From positions 62,001 through 126,000 of the forward strand of contig JAJAGP010000550.1 in assembly GCA_025084515.1 (NCBI GenBank): 64,000 nucleotides of DNA, in the 5' to 3' direction. The DNA is from Ancistrus triradiatus (lineage: Eukaryota; Chordata; Actinopteri; Siluriformes; Loricariidae). How positions within the stretch are numbered: the stretch's first letter is position 1; the number at the start of each line of letters is the position of its first letter. Below are positions 58,648 through 64,000 of this stretch, piece after piece. Under the pieces are notes generated by a model that was given only the letters and a program-made list of their open reading frames with translations, ran no database searches and was not told where the DNA came from. Position numbers and translations under genes: made by a program.

Positions 58648-59726
58648 CTGCAGACACAAACACAATCGTCAGCGCTGTGACCGGCTCGAAGAGCGTGGGA
58701 ACGTCATTGCCCATGAAATCCCAGAGCTAAACCATCCCGTGTGTGTGGGTGAAGGACGAAATGATGTCGTGCTTGTAGTGAGGGTGGGATGATACAGGAC
58801 GACTCCATTCATGTCCAGTATGTATTTTATCAGCAGTAGATCCAGAGCCTGTTCTACAGAGATACAGAGGTAATGGATTTACTTCTAAACGCCCTCAAGA
58901 AGCAGCTGACAAAACTGTCAATGTGCATCTCATGAACCACCTGATGAAACAGTTACTCTCCATCAAGAAGCTGTTTTAAGTGCATGAAGAACAGCACTAG
59001 TTTAGCCATCGCTGACATGTTTGTTTTAAGCGATAACCTGTCAGCTGCAGGAAAGTTACAAGCTTATCAGGAAACGTGTACTTTTGCGGAAGAAAATGAG
59101 CCACTGCGACATCTGGTCCATAGTCCAGTAGGGTTTGGGTATTGGAAATGGACTTTGATAATTCAGCGTACAAACCGTGTCAAAACGCTAATGAGAAATC
59201 TTCAGGAGTTGAGATTGTAGTTTGCACCATCATTGCCGATGTGTCTAGTTGTGATTCCAAGAACAAAAATAAATAAATTAAAATAAAAAAATCACATCCA
59301 AGTATTTCAGATTGCATTCAGTGTGTAACGACCCTAATGCCCATGTTTTGGATGTAATTTTATGGACGTCCACGAACTTTTGTCTACATATTGTATTTTC
59401 ACATAAAATGTAGGCATGAAAATAATAAAAATTAAGCCCAGAATTGGGACAGTGGTGGATCAGCAGTTAAAAGTTCTGAACTTTGAACTCAAACCCTGAC
59501 TTCGCCAATCTGTCACTGTTGGGGGGTCAAACAAGACCTACTGGAAGTCACTTAGCATACGGGCATCTTCTAAATGCTGTAAATGTTCAAGGCAATTAGG
59601 CAAATGCAAAAAAAAAAATTGAGTACCTTGAAACATGATCCACTAAAATACAGAGTTACATTCACAAATGCCACTTAAAATGTCACTGTGCAAAAAAGAA
59701 GCCTTATGTTATAACCATGTCCAGAG

Positions 59727-60108
59727 GTGGCTTTCACAAGCTTCTGCAATGTCACAACATGTATTTCTGTCCAGAGCTGCATCCAGCACATCCCAAAACT
59801 TCTCAATGGGCTTCAGCTCTGGACTCTGTGGTGGACAATCCATGTGGGAAAATGATGCCTCATGCTCCCTGAACCACTCTTTCACAATCTGACCCTTCTG
59901 AAACAGATGAACATCTTTCCCACGACCACAGGATGTCTTTTTCCACGTTTGTTTAACAAATGACAAGCTACTCACTGCATCAGTTAGGGTTAAAGAACTT
60001 GTAGCTGAAACATAATCACCCATGCAGTCATTATCCGTTGGGAGGCTCTTTTTTCTAATTATTTACTTAGTTAAATCCAGGTGGTGACCTTTTTTTGGCC
60101 AGGCAGTG
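59727..60108 (-). mobile_element. Internally deleted Tc1-like element (family D), copy 3
   Basis: Minus frame reads KGQIVKEWFREHEASFSHMD then SPELKPIEKFWDVLD; the right end CCAGGCAGTG is next to TA. The left end is replaced by family K sequence (59640-59726). Confidence 0.8.
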
Positions 60109-60821
60109 TATTTACGGTTCATTAAAATTGGCCGTCTAAAATTTAAGTTTCTTACAAAGATCCAGAAAATCAACTGAAGATGTAATTTAATCAGACAAAT
60201 TTATTCAAAAGGCTTCCACATAACATAATGATTGTAATCCAGCTCGGACTCCGGTCCAGAATAGAAACCCAGTGAAACCACAGCTCCTGATGGGAAGCAT
60301 CAAACCCTGCCGAGTGTTGTTCCTGTGTGAGAGCATGGAAACTGTCCTCCTGCTCTGTAATGATCCTGCAAGACTGCCATTTTACATCGGCATAAACAGT
60401 CAGGCCCAAAAAAAGCCCACAGGCCAGGTCGCTGTCTCCAGCTGGAACCGTCAGACACTAACCATGGACTGCAGAGCCACAGTGCCACATCACCAAGCAG
60501 CTACGCAGGACCAATCCATCCAGCTCAGCTCTGTCATTTCTACAGTTCACCCTTTCATTATTCTCTTCGCTATTGGTTTCTCGGTGCGTCTCAGTCTCGC
60601 TCCATGGCTGCACCAGATCTCCTTCATCCATCCCTCAGAACTAAATCTCTCTCTCTCTCTCCTCTCTTATTCCAACCACCACTTTCTGTCCTACTGACAC
60701 TAATATCATTTAGCAGACGAAGGACCTTGCTCAGTGGTCCATCAGTGGTAGCACTGCAGAGCTGAGATTTGAACTCACAACCATCTGATTAGTAGTGCAG
60801 AACCCTGACCACCAAAAATAT

Positions 60822-61560
60822 CCATTACTGCATTTCAGGCCTGCAGCACATTCCAAAAAAGGTGGACAGGTGTCAACAGGTGTCTTTGAGGAGCAAATGT
60901 GGAGGATTTGAGAAAATGTATTAAAATGTTTAAAGACAATTCTCCTTACCCATTCATCAATAGCCGGTAGAACCACATGGGCAAGAGATTACTTTATCAA
61001 ACCTCTATCAAGCACTACAATACAGAGTTACGTTCAGTAATGCCACTTAAAACGTTACTGTACAAAAAAAGAAGCCTCATGTTAACCATGTCCAGAAACG
61101 ACGTCGACTTCTCTGGGCTCGGAGGCATCTGGGATGGACCATCACACAGTGGAAACATGGATTGTGATCAGAACCATCAGTATAACAGATCTTTTTTTAG
61201 ACCAAAGATGAAAAAGAGCATCCAGACTGTTATGAGGAACAAGTCCAAAAGCCAGGCTCTGGCATGGTATGGGGTCGGGTCAGGGCCCTTGGTAAAGGTC
61301 ATTTACACTTCTGTGATGCAGCATTAATGCAAAAAAGTCCATTGAGATATTAGAGCAACATAAGCTGCCTTCAGGACGTCATCTTTATCAGGGACGTCCA
61401 TGCATTTCTCAACAAGTTAAGGCTGAAATATGATTAAAATCACCTGCTGACATCACCTGTTTGAAATCACATACTTATTGATTTATTTACTTAACCAAAT
61501 TCTTGCCTGAAACATCTTGGGTTCATGCTGTCTGCAATGAAATAAAAGTCGAAGGAAATG
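60822..61560 (+). mobile_element. Tc1/mariner-like element (family K), decayed
   Basis: Left end CATTTCAGGCCTGCAGCACA then TTCCAAAAAA. Inside, CGACTTCTCTGGGCTCGGAG and a tract similar to GGTATGGGGTCGGGTCAGGG recall a teleost DDE transposase gene. Frames are broken. Confidence 0.7.
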
Positions 61561-63359
61561 AATTCCTCTCACGAACGATAAGAGTGCGTACAGCAAGACG
61601 ACGGCCCCCACGTCCGTACCCATGACTCACAGGCCTCTCCTGACCCTCAGGTCTGAGATGCTGACTCAGCTCCTGTAACATAGACGAGGCTCTCCACAGG
61701 GAAGTCATGGTGCAGCAACAGCAATGGAGCTGCTATCCCACGCCCGCAGGACTCTCACTACATTACCAGCGTTTCAGGAGAACAGCGTTTCAAGGATAGC
61801 AGAACATTGCCAACGGCCCTACACGTTCTCCGGCCAGATCTTCAGTACAAGCAGACATCCTGTTCTGTCCAGTAACTGTAGTGCATGATGGAGTGCATTC
61901 TGATCTGTTCATGATCATAAAAACACAAACTAGAGCTTCCTGCACTCATCTTCGCTCGTGGCTTTTTTTTTTTCCAAGATGACAATGTGAAAAAGACACG
62001 GCGAAATCTCCTGCACGTTAAGAGAAGAAATTAAAGAAAGCAAAGCGGACATGGAGTTTGAGTGTTTAGACAAAAAAATATATATACGCATCAGACTCGG
62101 TGTGAAGGTCCCACTACATTAAAAATATCTGTTTTTTTGTCTATCAAACCATTTTTGGTTTCCGTCAAACAAAAGTATCAGGTCGTTTCAATCTCTCATC
62201 AATCACTCGCGTCTTCAGCGGCATCTCTGATGGAGTATCGTTTGCATGCAGCTTTCTTGTGGTAATGCCCTTTATATTTACATTATAGCAACATAAAAAG
62301 ACTGTGACTATGGTAATGTTCGGTCCACGTCCATTTCGGTCAACGACCAGATTCGCAGAACATAATGCAGATGTTAAACGAATACCTGTATAACCATCTC
62401 TGCAGTGTTCAGTTGTCAAGAATCTCCGTTGTTCTGGCCAGCTACAAAAATGAACTGGAGATCTTCTGACCCAGCCTTGTATTCTTCTTGCAGGGTTTGG
62501 TGCCGAGGCAAACTGCAATTACTTCAAGTGATGGCGATGCACTGTTCAGCCTGAGCGCGCTGTCACTGCATGAACCGGTTCTCCGTGTGCGTGTTCTGTT
62601 CCAAGTCCCATGACTCCAGATGCAACTCCACATGGGCACACGTACTCCTGCCCTTACATGCCTGACACACTGCCCCTATTTGTAGTCCCATAAGCTTTAC
62701 ACTATTGACCCGGCTCTGTAGCGCACAGCGCTGAAAGATCTCCTAGAACAGGAAACTCGACGGCCCAATTCAAAAGGGCACTTAGTCTAAAGCGAGGGCC
62801 GAGACTGCGCCTCTGCCAAAATCGTATTATAAAAGCCCTTTCAAACCCGGCGAGTTATTATTCTTTGTTTCAGAGGGCCTGTGCATGAAAATATTAAGGC
62901 TTAAGCAAGCTGGGAAGAAGCAGGTGTTCGATTCCATGGTCAGCCCGAGAAAGCTCCTGGATTCCTGGCGTTCCTTCATTACGTTCTGCGAAAGCCAGGG
63001 CAGATCAGGTTCTCCGACTGTATGCGCTGCGAGGAAACGAGTCAGACAGACCGGCTATTGTGGAGAGGCCCAGATGCCTCGCCATCTCTCCATCTGCGTT
63101 CTCCATCCAGATTCTGCTGCTCTTGACTTTGGCTCCAAAGTTCATCTGCCGAAGCTCGAGGAGCGCACCTGCAGGTCTCCGGCGTTCATTCCGTCTTGTT
63201 TCGCTTCTCGATATTCCGTCCAAATGCGCTTTAATTAATGTCACGTCAGCATGGATGGCTATTCATAAAAGAAAGTTCGATATCGATACAAGTCAGACCC
63301 ACACTGGGAATGTTTAGAGCCACCTGTTCACCTAACACGTTAGGAGTGTCTGAGTTATT

Positions 63360-63520
63360 ATTTACAAAATTTAGCAGAACCCTTATCCAGGGTTTAAGGC
63401 TTAAGATCAAGCCGAGCAGTTATAGGTTAAGCTATTATAGGCAGCTTGGCCGTGTCGGGATTTGAACTCACAACCTTATGATTAGTAGTCCAGAACCTCA
63501 ACTATTAAGCCGGCTGAATA
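63360..63520 (-). repeat. SINE remnant
   Basis: Core AATTTAGCAGAACCCTTATC and head GGGATTTGAACTCACAACC on the plus strand. Confidence 0.65.
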
Positions 63521-63539
63521 TTATTAATCCCAAGTCAAG

Positions 63540-63660
63540 CCAAATTACTATTATTTCCATAGCGCTTTTTAGAACGTCTCAAAGCAGCTTTACAAATTTC
63601 TAAACCCACAGCCCTAATTGAGCAGGCCTGGGGTGACAGTGGCAAGGAAAAGCTCCTTAA
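63540..63660 (-). repeat. Repeat B tail fragment
   Basis: Inverted ATAGCGCTTTTTAGAACG, CTCAAAGCAGCTTTACAA and GACAGTGGCAAGGAAAAGCT. Confidence 0.75.
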
Positions 63661-64000
63661 ATGTTGGGACGAATCCGAATTTTGGACCCTCACGCTGAGA
63701 CACTAGAATGTAGGAGGAATCCGGAGTACCCAGAGAACATCTATGGAGGCATGTGGAGAACATGCCAACTCCACACAGGCGAAGTTCAGACCGATTAAGA
63801 CTGTTCTGAACTGGATTAACATCACCCCAAACGGACCAAAGGTCGGTACTTTCCGATACCTGCAAATTCTTGCAGTCATGGTCCGAAATCGAACGGAACG
63901 AGCCTCTTTCAGACAAGGCATTTAAATATTAACGTAACGGATCCCGTGTCCCGCGTGTCAGGCAGCGTTAAATATAACGTGCAGTCTGAGGTCGATGTGA

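Larger units (their letters stand above)
58648..64000. other. mmp16 intron 4 (start), no exon seen
   Basis: Upstream of exon 5 in the gene's direction. Holds SINE remnants (59447-59590, 60706-60822, 63360-63520), DNA elements (59640-60108, 60822-61560), a repeat B fragment (63540-63660) and unique blocks at 61560-63350. The exon carrying the start of the catalytic domain is not in the window. Confidence 0.75.

Noticed and set aside
58454..58792. Plus-strand 112-codon open frame
   Set aside because: Antisense shadow of mmp16 exon 5; the zinc-site frame on the minus strand is clearly the real one.

Overview
This window looks like a piece of a teleost fish genome. Two multi-exon genes on the minus strand are cut by GT-AG introns, and the DNA between exons is filled with fish-type repeats: many decayed Tc1/mariner copies, a tRNA-headed SINE carrying the common teleost tail (core TTTAGCAGACGCCCTTATCC), CA/TG microsatellites and LINE remnants. 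A catfish or related otophysan would fit, but the sequence alone does not fix the species. There is no bacterial-type operon, CRISPR array, phage or free-standing structural RNA gene.

Region 1 (about 1-7356): the 3' half of a class XVIII unconventional myosin, closest to MYO18B as I recall the family. Five in-phase exons run leftward from the end of the motor domain (7291-7356) through the converter/IQ region (5502-5630, 4960-5103) into the coiled coil (3145-3234, 1467-1586). A tentative further coiled-coil exon lies at 100-174. The gene leaves the window on the left. A 100-N assembly gap (7388-7487) lies 31 bp beyond the 5'-most exon seen.

Region 2 (7488-24147): no convincing gene. It holds Tc1 copies, repeat B (a teleost interspersed repeat), a degenerate amplified array at 18-20 kb, a foldback element at 22.57-23.2 kb and the presumed 3' UTR of the next gene. 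The upstream myosin motor exons were not found here, so contiguity across the gap is doubtful.

Region 3 (24148-58647): six exons, numbered here 5-10 by analogy with MMP16, of a membrane-type matrix metalloproteinase, mmp16 (MT3-MMP). They read without a break from the zinc-binding helix HELGHALGLEHS through the proline-rich hinge, four hemopexin blades, transmembrane helix and tail ending EWV. About 371 residues are encoded. The 5' exons (signal peptide, propeptide, start of the catalytic domain) should lie right of the window.

The introns carry nested transposons, two long foldback structures, a local segmental duplication with a SINE empty site, LINE RT debris, and several GC-balanced unique stretches that could be conserved non-coding elements. 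Four splice sites across both genes sit directly against TG repeats. All homology calls come from reading translated sequence and remembered family features; no database search was run.
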